A DNA stretch of 32,242 nucleotides from Chloroflexota bacterium (GCA_028873975.1 JAPPMO010000039.1:1-32242); one strand, 5' to 3'; positions 7,059 through 14,987 are shown, numbered from the stretch's first letter. Made by a program: numbers and translations. Notes: generated from the sequence alone by a model not told the origin.

Positions 7059-7628
7059 TCAACGCGGAAAAATATCGCCGACGCACAGCTCAAAACCGGG
7101 CAGGACAGCGCCGCCAGACAGCGTATTGTCCTCGCGCAGCGTCACCGCGCCCTCCGCCGTATGCGCCACGACCGTGCGTGTCTCGGGATGAACCAGCCAG
7201 ATAAGGCGCGTGCCCGCGTTCAGCAGTTGCATCACTTTCAAATGCGTGTCGCTCGTCTTGTTGTTGGGCGAAATCACCTCGACGGCGAGGTCGGGACCCA
7301 TCTCGTACCAAGTGTCATCTGGCGGCGTCGGCAATCGCTCGCTGTTGACGAAGGCGATGTCCAAGCCGCGGACGCTGTCTCGTCCCTGCGGATTACGCTC
7401 AAGCACAAAACCAGTCTCGCCCACGGTTACCTCGCCCAGTTCATGCGCGTCCACAAAGCTGGCGATTCTGAGAGCGAGCCGCATCGTAACGACTCCGTGT
7501 ATTCGCGTAGGCTTTGACATCTCGACGAGTTCCCCTTCCACGAGTTCCAGGACGCGGTCTGCATATTCGGGCTGCTCGACAATCTCAAGAAAGCGATCAG
7601 CCGAGATGGTTTGCTGTTGAATGACCAT
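7059..7628 (-). CDS. Uma2-family PD-(D/E)XK nuclease-like protein, tandem copy B
   Basis: Paralogue of the neighbouring gene at 6449-7018, also 189 residues. Its motifs are ELVEGELVEMSKPTRIHG, DIAFVNSERLP, DLAVEVISPNN, THLKVMQLLNAG and VLPGFEL. The nucleic-acid-cleaving core predicted for Uma2 proteins (Asp, Glu, Lys) is present. The C-terminal halves of the two copies are almost identical while the region before them is clearly diverged; at the DNA level 7204-7314 differs from 6594-6704 at a single base. The ATG at 7628 has a weak ribosome-binding site. Nothing nearby shows whether it acts in DNA repair, transposon control or defence. Confidence 0.85.
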   Translation of the reverse strand: MVIQQQTISADRFLEIVEQPEYADRVLELVEGELVEMSKPTRIHGVVTMRLALRIASFVDAHELGEVTVGETGFVLERNPQGRDSVRGLDIAFVNSERLPTPPDDTWYEMGPDLAVEVISPNNKTSDTHLKVMQLLNAGTRLIWLVHPETRTVVAHTAEGAVTLREDNTLSGGAVLPGFELCVGDIFPR

Positions 7629-7750
7629 CGGACGAAGGAACCTTTCATCATCCTTGCTGACAGAAAGATTTTAGCAGTTGCGCGGGCAAAGGCAAAATGC
7701 GGGAAATCAGCGTCCGCCCGGGCGGCGCATGACCGTTGGTGTTATTTGTT

Positions 7751-8668
7751 TCACAGCGCCCGGATCTTGTTGAACAAGTCGCGGAAGATGGGATCGCGAT
7801 GGACGAAATTGGCGACCCGAGCCAAATGCCGTGATTGATCGACGCTCCAGGTAACTTGATCGGTAAGCACGGGGCTGTGTACCAGATTGCTCGGGGCCCA
7901 GTCGCTGTTGAGCAGCCAGGCAATGGTCGAGATATCCCATATCACGCTGGACGCTCCAAAAGAATCGGGGCGATATTCTTTGAAGATCTGGCAGAAGTAA
8001 TCGCCGACTGGATTGCTCCCGCCGATGGTCGCGCGCAATTCCGGCAGCGTCGTCAGCAGATGAGAGGTCACGCCCATGCAGGGCACGAGAACCAATGGGA
8101 CGCCAGAATCCAAGACGACCTGCGCCGCCGGCACATCCTGCGCCAGGTTGAACTCGCGCGTATGCGGCCAGTTCAAGTGATGCCCGCCCAGCCAGACCAC
8201 CACGATTTTCTCGATGATTTCCGGCGCCAGCAGCAGCGCGGAGGCGACATTGGTGATGGCGCCGATGGCAACCACATAAAGCGGATCGTCGGCTGGGCTG
8301 GCAAGCGCCTTGTCGATCAGGTCGCGCACGGCGGCGTTGTCTTGCGGCTGCTGCTCGCCCCCCAGGTATTCGGTGGATCCGCGAAAGACGAAGCCATCCG
8401 CCGAACGCCCCAAAAAATCCAGCAGGCGCAGGATCTCCTCATAGCTCTTCTCCATGCCATCGCCCGGACCTGTGGATCGGCTGTTGTGAAAGGGCGCGGC
8501 ATAAATTGCTTCGACAGAGAGCCGCTCCGGCGAGAGCAGCGCGTAGACAAGCGCGAACTGGTCGTCAATCTCGTTGTAGGTATCGGTGTCGAGGACCATG
8601 CGGACCTTGCCGGCTGGGGCGCCCAAGCGGCTGATACGTAACTGGTCGCTCAATTCGGGAAAAATCAT
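7751..8668 (-). CDS. Nucleoside hydrolase
   Basis: A 305-residue member of the inosine/uridine-preferring nucleoside hydrolase family, which splits the N-glycosidic bond of ribonucleosides to base and ribose. The calcium-binding N-terminal signature appears as MVLDTDTYNEIDDQFALV near residues 24-41. Later come the conserved core VVAIGAITNVASALLLAPEI, given as VVAIGAITNVASALL, then VWLGGHHLNWPHTREFNLAQD near 190-210, equivalent to the family GG...EFN..D segment. GGAGG precedes the ATG at 8668. It lies downstream of three solute-binding protein genes on the same strand, but a hairpin terminator intervenes. With the molybdenum hydroxylase at 2157-4880 it hints at purine use, though the two are not linked in an operon. 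Confidence 0.9.
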   Translation of the reverse strand: MIFPELSDQLRISRLGAPAGKVRMVLDTDTYNEIDDQFALVYALLSPERLSVEAIYAAPFHNSRSTGPGDGMEKSYEEILRLLDFLGRSADGFVFRGSTEYLGGEQQPQDNAAVRDLIDKALASPADDPLYVVAIGAITNVASALLLAPEIIEKIVVVWLGGHHLNWPHTREFNLAQDVPAAQVVLDSGVPLVLVPCMGVTSHLLTTLPELRATIGGSNPVGDYFCQIFKEYRPDSFGASSVIWDISTIAWLLNSDWAPSNLVHSPVLTDQVTWSVDQSRHLARVANFVHRDPIFRDLFNKIRAL

Positions 8669-8689
8669 GGTCGATCGACCTCCATCTGT

Positions 8690-8722
8690 AGAAAAGAAAA
8701 CGAGCGGGCTGTAAAACCCGCC
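8690..8722 (-). terminator. Terminator between binding protein 1 and nucleoside hydrolase
   Basis: Minus strand: GCGGG (8717-8721) pairs with CCCGC (8704-8708) around a TTTTACAG loop, followed by TCGTTTTCTTTT. It lies 47 bases after the stop of the 8769-10103 gene and just before the nucleoside hydrolase start. Confidence 0.6.
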
Positions 8723-8768
8723 CGTCTATTCGAGCGATTATAGCGCCTTTGAAGCGCCTGGAGCAAAA

Positions 8769-10103
8769 TCAGGGCGCTGTGCCGTGTTCAATGTAATTCG
8801 TGCCATGCGTCTGATACACCTTGGGAAAAATCACCGCGGCGTCCAGCGCGCTCTGTCCTTCTTCAAAGTACTGCACCACAGTCACAATCGGGTCGGGCCA
8901 TTGATGCCACAAGTACGCGAGCGCGTCATCGGGCAAGTCAGGATTGTGGCTGCCATAGTCGAAGTAATAGCGCCCTTGCGCCAGCTCGACATCGATGCTT
9001 TCCAGCGCGGCGACGATGGCGTCCGGGTCGGTGAAAGTATCGGCGACGTCAATCGCATGCGCCAGCAAGCGCACGCTGTCGTAGGGCTCTAAAGCGTAGC
9101 TGGGCGCGACCCCGCCCCAGACTTCTGTATAGCGCGCGTTCAAATTCGTTGCGATCTCGCCAAAAAGCGCCGGGGTGGTGCCGACGCGGGTGAAGGCGCA
9201 ATAGTTGCCATCGGGCACTGCCGCCCAAAACTGTTCGGAATCGCCGGCGAAACTTTCGGCGTAGCAGATGGTGTCCGCGCTAGGCGCGATGCCGAGCTCG
9301 GCCATCTGTTGAGTGAGATTGAAGCCGGTCTCCCCGGTGACCAGCACGCGGATGACATCCGCCGGTTCTGGGCGGGACAGCACGCGATTGAGGACCGGCA
9401 CGAAGTCTTCCGTGCCCAATTCAAAGCTGTATTGTTCGACCTTGACGCCAGCCGCTTCCAAGAGAGCGGTTTGATGGGCGGCGGCTGGAATGCCGTAATC
9501 GGTATTTTCCGTCATGATGATGACGTCATCCAAGCCGAGCTCGGTGATCCAATCCGCCGCCACCGACTCCACCATCGAGTTGGCGGGCGAGGTGCGGAAG
9601 ATATAGTCGACGCCGTCTTCAATACGCGGCGGACGCCCTTCAAATTCGATGATGCCGTTGGCGGTGATGTTGTCGTTCCAGGGACCGGCGAACAAAGTGG
9701 GAATTTGATGCTCCTGGGTGATTTTCATCATGGCCAGAGCTGCCGCGCTATGATAGCCGCCGACCACGCCATGAACATTGTCTTCGAGTATCCAGCGCTC
9801 TGCCAGCGCCTGCCCGCGTTCGGAAAGGCCTTCGCTGTCGCCGGTGATGACTTGCAGCCGGTGATTGACGCCGGCGATATCGATGCCGCAATCGGCGTTG
9901 ATATCGGCCGCGGCTTGTTGATAAGCCCAATCAATGATCACGCCAGCGCCAGTCGAGCCCGGCGGCGAAAGCGGCGCAATGCCGCCGAACTTGATGGTTT
10001 CGTCGGCAAATTCGCAATGTTCGTCGGCGTAAAAGCCGCCTAGCGGCGCGAGCATGATCAGCAGCGCCGCGCAGATTATCCAAAACAAGTTCTTAAAACT
10101 CAT
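8769..10103 (-). CDS. Secreted ABC-type solute-binding protein 1 of a paralogous triplet
   Basis: A 444-residue type I periplasmic-binding-fold protein of the branched-chain amino acid/amide (LivJ/UrtA-like) family, expected to bind a small solute outside the membrane. It has an N-terminal signal peptide (residues 1 to about 26) and mature sequence beginning CEFADETIKFGGIAPLSPPG. Typical features are INADCGIDI, VITGDSEG, the helix-start VHGVVGGYHSAAALAM, SPANSMVESVAADW, ENTDYGIPAA and ALEPYDSVRLLAHAI. No lipobox precedes the first mature cysteine. Exactly four mature cysteines, shared with both paralogues, suggest two disulfides. GAGGAGG lies upstream of the ATG. No permease or ATPase gene is adjacent. 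The ligand is unknown. Confidence 0.88.
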   Translation of the reverse strand: MSFKNLFWIICAALLIMLAPLGGFYADEHCEFADETIKFGGIAPLSPPGSTGAGVIIDWAYQQAAADINADCGIDIAGVNHRLQVITGDSEGLSERGQALAERWILEDNVHGVVGGYHSAAALAMMKITQEHQIPTLFAGPWNDNITANGIIEFEGRPPRIEDGVDYIFRTSPANSMVESVAADWITELGLDDVIIMTENTDYGIPAAAHQTALLEAAGVKVEQYSFELGTEDFVPVLNRVLSRPEPADVIRVLVTGETGFNLTQQMAELGIAPSADTICYAESFAGDSEQFWAAVPDGNYCAFTRVGTTPALFGEIATNLNARYTEVWGGVAPSYALEPYDSVRLLAHAIDVADTFTDPDAIVAALESIDVELAQGRYYFDYGSHNPDLPDDALAYLWHQWPDPIVTVVQYFEEGQSALDAAVIFPKVYQTHGTNYIEHGTAP

Positions 10104-10331
10104 GCCATCCTCCTCGTCCTGAAAAAATTTCAGTTGCGCTTTCTTCTATTACGATATTACTATCTTAATGGCAGACCATGAACAATGCAAACGCAATGCA
10201 ATATCAGGGTGTATTTCAGATTATTGGCAATTAACCACCGAGGACACCGAGGGTCGCGTAGACACTGACCGGCAGCACCGAGATTTAAGCTCTTGCCTGC
10301 CAAAAAGGAGGCGATGTAGGGGCGTTCGACA

Positions 10332-10396
10332 GTCAGTGTCGGCGGTCAGTGTCGGCGGTCAGTGTCGGCGGTCAGTGTCGGCGGTCAGTGTCGGCG
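10332..10396. repeat. Five exact tandem copies of a 13-bp unit
   Basis: GTCAGTGTCGGCG is repeated five times without interruption or mismatch. The core GTCAGTGTC also occurs singly, inverted, at 10260-10269 and 13882-13891. The perfect repetition suggests recent slippage expansion. Confidence 0.9.
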
Positions 10397-10585
10397 CGAC
10401 CTACGCGACCCGCTGAAACGCCCGCAAACAGAAATGATCTTTTGTATTTCTCTGTGCGCTCTGTGGCTCTGTGGTGAATTTTTAGTTTGTTCGTTGCATT
10501 GCTCCACAAGATACCATTTTGAGTGATTGCCTGTGGACATCTGCCAAAATATTGAAATGCACCCTACTCTTTGGCAATATCAAGG

Positions 10586-10602
10586 GCGGGAAAACATCCC
10601 GC
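10586..10602 (-). terminator. Possible terminator hairpin after binding protein 2
   Basis: GCGGG (10586-10590) pairs with CCCGC (10598-10602) 22 bases downstream of the stop of the 10625-11947 gene. The following minus-strand sequence is only moderately T-rich (CTTGATATT). Confidence 0.4.
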
Positions 10603-10624
10603 TTATGTCAAGTATTGCAAGCGG

Positions 10625-11947
10625 CTAATCGCCTGGCCGGAAGTACGAAGTGCCGTGCGTCTGATAGGCTGGCGGGTATAGCACCGCCGCGTCCAGGGCG
10701 TTCTGATCTTGCTCGAAATACTGCATGACGGTAATGATGGGGGCGGGCCATTGATGCCACAAGAAAGCTGGCGCGCCAGGCGGCATATCGGAATTATGTC
10801 CCCCATAATCGAAGTAATAACGCCCCTGCGCAAGTTCCACATCCGATGTTTCCAGCGCGGCGACAATGGCGTCGGGGTCGGTAAAGCTGCCGGCGCGTTT
10901 GATGGCATTCGCCAGTAGCAGTACGCTGTCATAAGGCTCCATGGCGAAGCTGGGCGCAGTGTCATCCCAGGCTTCTTCGTACTTGCGGTTGACTTCGGCG
11001 GCCAGTTCGCTGAAGAGGGACGGGATGATACCGGTGCGGTTGAAAGCGCAGTAGTTGCCGTCTTCGACGTTACGCCAGAACTGAGTCGATTGTTCGGCAT
11101 CGTAACCGGCGATGCAGATGGTCTCCGCGCTGGGCGCGATGCCCAATTCCGCCATTTGCTGGTTGAGGTTGAGGCCTGTATCGCCGGTGATGATGATATG
11201 AATAGCGTCAGCCCGTTCCGGACGCAATTCAATGCGACTGAGAATGGGGATGAAGTCTTCCGTCCCCAACTCGATATTATATTGCTCGACGCGTATGCCC
11301 GCCGCTTCCAGCCGCGCTTTCTCGTCCGCCGCGGCCGGTTGCCCGAAATCGGTGTTTTCCGCCAGGATGATCACATCCTCAACGTCCAGCGAGATGAGCC
11401 AGTCGGCGATCACCGAGCCCACCATCGTCCAGGCGGGCGAGATACGGAAGATATAATCCACGCCGTCGTTGATGCGCGGCGGCCTGCCTTCGAATTCGAC
11501 GATGCCGTTGGCGGTGATATTGTCGTTCCAGGGACCTGCCCATACCGTCGGGATACGGTTTTCCTGTAAGATGCTCATCGCCGCCAGCGCAACCGCGCTA
11601 TGAAAGCCGGCGACCGCGCCGTGAATGCCCTCTTCGTATATGAAGCGCTCAGCCAGCGCCTGTCCGCGCTCGGAGATGCCTTCAGTATCCCCGGTGATGA
11701 CCTCCAGTCGATGATTTGCGCCGTTGATATTGATGCCGCAGTCGGCGTTGATGTCCTGCGCGGCCTGTTGCACTGCCCAGTCGATGACGACGCCGGCCAC
11801 CACCGCCCCCGGCGCGGACAGCGGCGCGAAGGCGCCAAACTTGATCGTCTCCTCCGCGAATTCACAATTATCCTCTGCGCCTGTCAAGCTGGCATTCGTC
11901 ATCAGCAGGAATAGCAGCGCAAGCGCCGCCAGTGATTTGCCTGACAT
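10625..11947 (-). CDS. Secreted ABC-type solute-binding protein 2 of a paralogous triplet
   Basis: A 440-residue paralogue of the genes on either side, with the same architecture: signal peptide (residues 1 to about 24, ending near LTGAEDN), mature start CEFAEETIKFGAFAPLSAPG, INADCGINI, VITGDTEG, AENTDFGQPAA, and the conserved C-terminal block GRYYFDYGGHNSDMP followed by WHQWPAPIITVMQYFEQDQ. Its four mature cysteines coincide with those of the other two copies. AAGGAGGT stands four bases before the ATG, the best ribosome-binding site of the three. It is separated from copy 3 by 135 bases and from copy 1 by 521 bases that carry a repeat element. It probably delivers a ligand to a transporter encoded elsewhere, or acts as an extracellular sensor. 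Confidence 0.88.
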   Translation of the reverse strand: MSGKSLAALALLFLLMTNASLTGAEDNCEFAEETIKFGAFAPLSAPGAVVAGVVIDWAVQQAAQDINADCGININGANHRLEVITGDTEGISERGQALAERFIYEEGIHGAVAGFHSAVALAAMSILQENRIPTVWAGPWNDNITANGIVEFEGRPPRINDGVDYIFRISPAWTMVGSVIADWLISLDVEDVIILAENTDFGQPAAADEKARLEAAGIRVEQYNIELGTEDFIPILSRIELRPERADAIHIIITGDTGLNLNQQMAELGIAPSAETICIAGYDAEQSTQFWRNVEDGNYCAFNRTGIIPSLFSELAAEVNRKYEEAWDDTAPSFAMEPYDSVLLLANAIKRAGSFTDPDAIVAALETSDVELAQGRYYFDYGGHNSDMPPGAPAFLWHQWPAPIITVMQYFEQDQNALDAAVLYPPAYQTHGTSYFRPGD

Positions 11948-12082
11948 TAGAACCTCCTTATGGTTTCGGCGCGCTGGCGCGGAGGCGCGCCGCTATAAAA
12001 TCAGCATATCACAGTCGTTCGACGTGTAATCGACGAATTGTCCAAAAGAATGCCGCGCCGCTTTCACCTGATCCACATGGCT

Positions 12083-13411
12083 TTAGCCGCCCGGCTTAAA
12101 ATATGACCTGCCGTGCGTCTGATATACCGGCGGGTATAGCACCGCCGCGTCCAGGGCGTTTTGATCTTGCTCAAAATACTGCATCACAGTCACGACAGGC
12201 ACGGGCCACTGATGCCACATATAAGCCGGCGTACCGGCCGGCAGATCTGGATTGTGGCTCCCGTAGTCGAAGTAGTAGCGACCCTGCGTCAATACGATAT
12301 CCGCCGTTTCCAGCGCTCTGACGATGGCGTCGGGATCGGTAAAAGTGCCAGCGCGTTCTATGGCCTCCGCCATCAGCCAGACGCTGTCGTAGGCTTCCAT
12401 GGCGAAGCTGACCAGCACGTCGCCAAAGTCTTCCCGGTAGCGAAGATCCAAGGATTTCGCCCTGTCGTTGAATAAACTGGGCACGGTCCCGACGCGGTCG
12501 AAGGCGCAGAAGTTGCCATCGGGCACGGTCTTCCAGTATTGCTCGGATTGGAATGCCAGGTGGTTGGTCACGCAAATGGTGTCCGCTGTCGGCGCGATGC
12601 CGAGCTCCGCCATCTGCTGGGTGAGGTTGTAGGAGGTCTCGCCACTGACGATAATGCGTATGGCGTCCGGCAGGCGCGGCCGCGCGTAGATGCGACTGAG
12701 AATAGGCACGAAATCTTCGGTGCCCAATTCGATTTCCAGTTGGTCGACATGGACGCCGGCTTTTTCCAGATGCGCGCGTTCCGCCACCGCCGCCGGATGA
12801 CCGTAGTCGGTGTTTTCCAGGATCAGGATCACATCCTCGACGCCCTGCTCGATCAACCAGTCGGTGACAACCTTGCCGACAATCGAGCTGGGTGGCGAGG
12901 TGCGGAAGACATAGTCGATGCCGTCGGCGAAACGCGGCGGATCGCCCTCAAAGCCGTCATAACCAGTGGCGCTGATGAGGTCGTTGCGTGGGTGGGCATA
13001 GATCGTTGGGATGCGATATTTTTCCACCATGCCCATGGTCGCCAGCCCCACAGCGCTGTGATAAAAGCCGACGATGCCATGTACTTTGTCTTGCAAGACC
13101 AGCCGCTCGACCACCAGTTGTCCGTATTCGGAGACGCCTTCCGAATCGCCCGTGACGAGGTCAAGGCGATGATTCGCGCCGTCAATCTCGATGCCGCAGT
13201 CGGCGTTGATATCGGCCAGGGCTTGCTCGAATCCCCATTTCATGCCGATGCCGCCGGCCACCGAGCCCGGCGCCGACAAGGGCACGACGCCGCCCAGCCG
13301 AATTGCGTCGTCGGCGAAGTTACAGTGGCTCTCGGCGCTGGCGGCGGCGGGCAGCGCGACTAACGATAGTATGCCAAATAAAAGCCCCAGATTCTTGAAG
13401 ATCAAGTTCAT
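12083..13411 (-). CDS. Secreted ABC-type solute-binding protein 3 of a paralogous triplet
   Basis: A 442-residue member of the same branched-chain-type binding-protein family and the most diverged of the triplet. It has a signal peptide (to about residue 25, LPAAASAES), mature start CNFADDAIRLGGVVPLSAPG, LVTGDSEG, VHGIVGFYHSAVGLATM, LENTDYGHPAAVAERAH and the C-terminal GRYYFDYGSHNPDLP with WHQWPVPVVTVMQYFEQDQ. The segment after YAHPRNDLISATGY differs from the GPWNDNITANG shared by copies 1 and 2, a region that usually lines the ligand cleft, so its ligand may differ. The ATG at 13411 with upstream GGGGTGGGA is preferred over a TTG at 13426. It is the first gene of the minus-strand series. Confidence 0.87.
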   Translation of the reverse strand: MNLIFKNLGLLFGILSLVALPAAASAESHCNFADDAIRLGGVVPLSAPGSVAGGIGMKWGFEQALADINADCGIEIDGANHRLDLVTGDSEGVSEYGQLVVERLVLQDKVHGIVGFYHSAVGLATMGMVEKYRIPTIYAHPRNDLISATGYDGFEGDPPRFADGIDYVFRTSPPSSIVGKVVTDWLIEQGVEDVILILENTDYGHPAAVAERAHLEKAGVHVDQLEIELGTEDFVPILSRIYARPRLPDAIRIIVSGETSYNLTQQMAELGIAPTADTICVTNHLAFQSEQYWKTVPDGNFCAFDRVGTVPSLFNDRAKSLDLRYREDFGDVLVSFAMEAYDSVWLMAEAIERAGTFTDPDAIVRALETADIVLTQGRYYFDYGSHNPDLPAGTPAYMWHQWPVPVVTVMQYFEQDQNALDAAVLYPPVYQTHGRSYFKPGG

Positions 13412-13973
13412 CCCATCCCACCCCAATGCGTTTATCAGTTGCGGATCGACCCTTACAAATCGGGAATCGTAGCACAGACTTTCGCCGTATTACAGAACAT
13501 ATTCAAAGTCGCCAGAGCAATCACACCAGAATCAAAACAGGTCGAATTTCACAAGTTTCTGACGAATTGTAAGGCTTGTCCGGTACTGAAATCTGGACGA
13601 CTTGAACTTCCCCCGGTTTTACCCCATCCCCGGCCCTTCCCCAGTCAACTGGGGAAGGGTGACTCTACGGCGGGATGTGTAATATTAGGCGAATTGGCAT
13701 TGCGAGCGACGCTATGCAAGGAGTTCGCCCCCTTCCCTAGCTCGCTGGGGCAAGGGGGGTTGGGGGGATGGGGTAGAAATACGGCGTGGCTCGCGTCAGT
13801 ACCGGACAAGCCTTGTAGGGGCGACTCTGTGAGTCGCCCATGAAAATAGCGATAAATTGCGGGCGTTTCAGCGGGTCGCGTAGACACTGACCGACAAACG
13901 CCCCTGCATTGACCTTACAATTTGATTTACAGGAAGCACTTTTGGCGGAGGAGTCCGGATGATGTGTATATCC
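13412..13973. repeat. Gene-free region of nested inverted repeats
   Basis: No plausible gene. Perfect 19-bp arms AAGGCTTGTCCGGTACTGA (13571-13589) and their complement (13796-13814) enclose the C/G-rich element at 13620-13775. Immediately to the right is a 9-bp stem, GGGCGACTC/GAGTCGCCC (13819-13839, loop TGT). Then comes a segment at 13857-13883 that is an exact 27-base inverted copy of 10401-10427, overlapping a 21-base direct copy of 10251-10271 at 13873-13893. The sequence to the left (13412-13560) shows only the upstream region of binding protein 3. Confidence 0.75.
13620..13775. repeat. C/G-rich palindromic element, intergenic copy
   Basis: Bounded by perfect 12-bp terminal inverted repeats TACCCCATCCCC and GGGGATGGGGTA. 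It contains a perfect hairpin CCCTTCCCCAGT/ACTGGGGAAGGG (13634-13659) and a second C-rich/G-rich hairpin near 13728-13758. The architecture matches the copy inside the dehydrogenase gene at 3222-3320. Confidence 0.8.
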
Positions 13974-14339
13974 TCAGAAAATCCCGTTTTCGTTCGGTGA
14001 ATCTTTTGGGACTTCTTGAGCCGATTCCCACTCTTCTATGATTTTTTCATCCTCAAATCGAAAAATGTGAATGACAGCATATACCTGCTCGGGGTCGAGC
14101 GCAACTTTGCTGTGGACGGCAACCAAATCACCGTCTTCGAGGGCGCGCAGGATCTCGCATTGTTTATCGGGAAACTGCCGCGCGCTTTCGTCCATTCCTC
14201 TGAGGAGCGTCTCGCGTTCGCCCTTGAAGTAAGCATTGTGATGTATAAAGTCGGGGTGAATATATTTTTCGTAAGCCTCAAAGACCGCGCCTGACCAAGC
14301 CATTTGCAGAAAACTTCTTGCCATGTCCTTTTTGAGCAT
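13974..14339 (-). CDS. SnoaL-like/NTF2-fold protein
   Basis: A 121-residue single-domain protein of the SnoaL-like polyketide cyclase/NTF2 superfamily. It follows the family pattern: an N-terminal helix with AYEKYIHPDFIHHNAYFKG near residues 22-40, then helix-rich ERETLLRGMDESARQFPDKQ, then the beta sheet segments GDLVAVHSKV, VYAVIHIFRFEDEKIIEEWE. The His-His-Asn segment after the first helix is typical of the aldol-condensation-type subgroup, but no reaction can be assigned. AGGAAA precedes the ATG at 14339; longer frames toward 14438 lack a ribosome-binding site and would overlap the divergent gene. It is transcribed divergently from thpR across a 92-base gap. Confidence 0.75.
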   Translation of the reverse strand: MLKKDMARSFLQMAWSGAVFEAYEKYIHPDFIHHNAYFKGERETLLRGMDESARQFPDKQCEILRALEDGDLVAVHSKVALDPEQVYAVIHIFRFEDEKIIEEWESAQEVPKDSPNENGIF

Positions 14340-14392
14340 AGTAGTCTTGTTTCCTAGCTCGTCGTAGCTTATTTTCCAAGGCGAGGATGAAG

Positions 14393-14398
14393 TATAAT
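14393..14398 (+). promoter_or_regulatory. Candidate -10 box of thpR
   Basis: A consensus TATAAT, 33 bases before the ATG at 14432. The -35 position (about 14370) is only T-rich. The box lies in the divergent gap between the SnoaL-like gene and thpR. Confidence 0.4.
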
Positions 14399-14431
14399 AC
14401 CAAACGGGAACATTGTAAATCAGGTGTATGC

Positions 14432-14986
14432 ATGCCACGTCTGTTCATCGCCATTGACCTGCCCGAAGACACCAAGGACGCTATCCTGCAACTGCGTCAG
14501 GATGACCTGCCGCCCGGGCGCTGGTCCCGCCGCGAGGCGCTGCACTTGACCCTGCACTTCATCGGCGATGTGCCGGAGGCGGTTGCGCGCGCCTACGGGC
14601 GTATTTTGCGAGAGGTTGATGCGCCCGCTTTCGAGATGCGCATTGCCGGCGTGGGACAATTTCCCATCGAAGCGCGGCCCCGCGTCATCTGGGCTGGCGT
14701 GGAAAATACCCCGCCGCTGCGCGACGTGTACGAAGCGGTCGGGCAGGCGCTGGCGCGTGAGGGCTTCCAGCGCGAGCGCCGGCGCTTTCATCCGCATATC
14801 ACGCTGATGCGCTTCAAGAAACCCTTGCGCCGCGGGCTGGCTTCAACCTGGCTGCGCGAGCACATGGACTTTTTCACCGAGCCATTCCCGGTTACGGACT
14901 TCGCGCTCTACGAAAGCGACTTGCAACCGAGCGGCGCCGTCTACAGGGCGCGCCAGGTCTATGATCTCGAAAGCGCCCCTAAATGA
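14432..14986 (+). CDS. thpR: RNA 2',3'-cyclic phosphodiesterase (LigT/2H family)
   Basis: Opens 2',3'-cyclic phosphate ends of RNA to 2'-phosphates; bacterial members can also ligate tRNA half-molecules in vitro. The 184-residue protein carries the two HxTx motifs that define 2H phosphoesterases, HLTL near residue 42 and HITL near 125, and the characteristic opening MPRLFIAIDLPEDTK. Other family segments are RVIWAGVENTPPL and DFALYESDLQPSGAVY. The ATG at 14432 is chosen because the family N terminus begins there; the frame extends upstream without a ribosome-binding site. It ends one base from the converging MFS transporter gene. It is not obviously co-transcribed with any RNA repair gene. 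Confidence 0.93.
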   Translation: MPRLFIAIDLPEDTKDAILQLRQDDLPPGRWSRREALHLTLHFIGDVPEAVARAYGRILREVDAPAFEMRIAGVGQFPIEARPRVIWAGVENTPPLRDVYEAVGQALAREGFQRERRRFHPHITLMRFKKPLRRGLASTWLREHMDFFTEPFPVTDFALYESDLQPSGAVYRARQVYDLESAPK

Positions 14987-14987
14987 A

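Larger units (their letters stand above)
10104..10624. repeat. Gene-free region dominated by a MITE-like palindromic repeat
   Basis: Contains no plausible gene. From about 10226 to 10485 lies an element with imperfect terminal inverted repeats (AATTAACCACCGAGGACACC at the left, AATTCACCACAGAGCCACAG on the opposite strand at the right). Inside it are a second inverted pair, GGGTCGCGTAG (10251-10261) with CTACGCGACCC (10401-10411), and a 13-bp tandem array. Related arms recur at 23652-23842 and internal segments recur at 13857-13893. Another hairpin, GCGGG/CCCGC at 10586-10602, lies just after the stop of the gene at 10625. Confidence 0.65.

Noticed and set aside
10332..10396. Possible CRISPR array
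   Set aside because: The 13-bp units are contiguous with no spacers, and no cas genes are seen.
11960..12000. GC-rich hairpin (GGCGCG/CGCGCC) between binding proteins 2 and 3 as a terminator
   Set aside because: There is no T-tract on the minus strand after the stem, and it lies close to the start of gene 2, so its role is unclear.
13412..13426. TTG start extending binding protein 3 by five residues
   Set aside because: The ATG at 13411 has a good Shine-Dalgarno sequence and starts the signal peptide directly.
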